From contig JBDHRG010000235.1 of the NCBI GenBank assembly GCA_039807445.1, forward strand, positions 1-5,513: a stretch of 5,513 bases of DNA, written 5' to 3'. The DNA is from JBDHRG01 sp039807445 (GTDB taxonomy: Bacteria; Pseudomonadota; Gammaproteobacteria; Competibacterales; Competibacteraceae). How positions within the stretch are numbered: the stretch's first letter is position 1; each line of letters starts with the position of its first letter. The notes beneath the pieces are model-generated. The model saw only the letters and a program-made list of their open reading frames with translations, was not told the origin of the DNA and ran no database searches. A program made the translations under genes and the position numbers. Shown here piece by piece: positions 4,844 to 5,513 of the stretch.

Positions 4844-5429
4844 GTACGGGGTCGCCCAGGATCCTTACTGCTATCCCGGCACCGACATCCTTCGCAACCG
4901 CCTCTGCCTGCGGGATTCTGCCGCGCTCGCTGCTGTCGAGCTCGAGTACACGCTGGCACGCGCCGAAACCCTGCCCGTCCAGTTCGAGCGTTTCGATCTC
5001 GCCCGCTTGCAGGGCATCCACCGTCACCTGTTTCAGGACGTCTATGACTGGGCTGGCGAGCTGCGCACGGTGGACGTCGCCAAGGGGGATACGCGTTTCT
5101 GCACCTGGACCCGCGTCGAGCCGGAAGCCCGACGCCTGTTCGGCCAGCTCGAGCGCGAAGACTGGCTGTGCGCTCTGGAGCTACCGGTGTTCATCGAACG
5201 CACTGCCGACTACTACTGCGAGCTCAACCTGCTGCACCCCTTCCGCGAAGGCAACGGCCGCGCACAACGCCTGCTGTTCGAAGAGCTGATCGCCAATGCC
5301 GGCTACGCCGTCGACTGGTCCGGCATCGGGGCCGATGCCTGGATCGCCGCCAACATCGCCGGCGTGCACCTCGACCTCGAGCCGCTGATCGGGATCTTCC
5401 GCCGAGTCGTCGCCCTGCCGTCGGAGTAG
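4833..5429 (+). CDS. fic: Fic-domain toxin (predicted AMP transferase)
   Basis: This 198-residue Fic protein is predicted to move AMP from ATP onto hydroxyl side chains of target proteins; related bacterial FicT toxins modify DNA gyrase and topoisomerase IV. The active-site motif HPFREGNGRAQR (135-146) matches HPFx(D/E)GNGRxxR completely, with catalytic His135. Upstream are the family segments IHRHLFQDVYDWAGELRTV (62-80), expected to dock the antitoxin helix, and VAKGDTRFC (82-90), the likely target-binding flap. The N-terminal DPYCYPGTDILRNRL is common to the short Fic and YhfG partners. No inhibitory helix is visible within the protein, consistent with control by the separate antitoxin (class I). 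The ATG at 4833 overlaps the antitoxin gene by 11 bases and has no strong ribosome site, so it is probably translated by coupling. The gene is complete and shows no damage. Targets cannot be predicted. Confidence 0.94.
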   Translation: MRDKYGVAQDPYCYPGTDILRNRLCLRDSAALAAVELEYTLARAETLPVQFERFDLARLQGIHRHLFQDVYDWAGELRTVDVAKGDTRFCTWTRVEPEARRLFGQLEREDWLCALELPVFIERTADYYCELNLLHPFREGNGRAQRLLFEELIANAGYAVDWSGIGADAWIAANIAGVHLDLEPLIGIFRRVVALPSE

Positions 5430-5513
5430 GTTCGGTGCGAAGGCCGTCGCGGGAGGTGTCGTGTGCTCCGAGCGGCGCCGGTGACGAAGACGAAGGACGA
5501 CGACCAGGGACCG

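Noticed and set aside
5430..5513. Possible start of another gene after fic (GGGAGGTG near 5451, GTG codons at 5456 and 5461)
   Set aside because: The GTG at 5461 closes after seven codons. The other stays open only to the window edge with no recognisable sequence, which is too little to call.
1..5513. CRISPR array, tRNA or rRNA genes, or an integrase for the island
   Set aside because: I saw no regularly spaced repeats, no tRNA-like fold and no recombinase other than the IS607 TnpA.

Overview
The window is GC-rich and strongly biased to G/C at third codon positions. Its left edge carries the 3' end of a RecB gene, which suggests a high-GC Proteobacterium, most likely a gammaproteobacterium. 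I cannot place it further. The 1.9-kb insertion sequence in the middle (about 995-2895) is visibly less GC-rich than its surroundings, as expected of a recent arrival.

Layout, left to right, all on the + strand except one doubtful stretch. (1) 1-876: the C-terminal nuclease domain of RecB, with its active-site residues intact. (2) 873-1004 and about 2896-3229: two pieces of one broken gene that looks like a BREX brxA-type gene, split by an insertion. The second piece appears to be fused to the C-terminal tail of a BrxC-like ATPase. (3) About 995-2895: an intact IS607-family element encoding a serine recombinase (TnpA) and an RNA-guided nuclease (TnpB). The end of tnpB folds into stems typical of an omega-RNA. 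(4) 3258-3957: a complete MNT-HEPN pair (nucleotidyltransferase antitoxin and HEPN toxin). (5) 3960-4209: a BrxL (BREX Lon-like protease) relic with a large internal deletion and a small frameshift. (6) 4210-4430: a decayed stretch, possibly an antisense pseudogene. (7) 4431-4554: a second, almost identical copy of the last 119 bp of recB. (8) 4640-5429: a complete Fic toxin with a VbhA/YhfG-like antitoxin. The last 84 bases hold nothing I can assign.

My reading is that a BREX phage-defence operon once sat directly behind recB and collapsed by successive deletions. It left scraps in the canonical order brxA - brxC - brxL. The relic is bounded by a 119-bp direct repeat of the recB 3' end, was hit by an IS607 element, and now contains or adjoins two intact toxin-antitoxin modules. 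Those modules, the IS and recB are the parts that still look functional. recD, often found directly downstream of recB, is absent. The BREX assignments rest on my recollection of family motifs and are strongest for BrxL, moderate for BrxC and weakest for BrxA.
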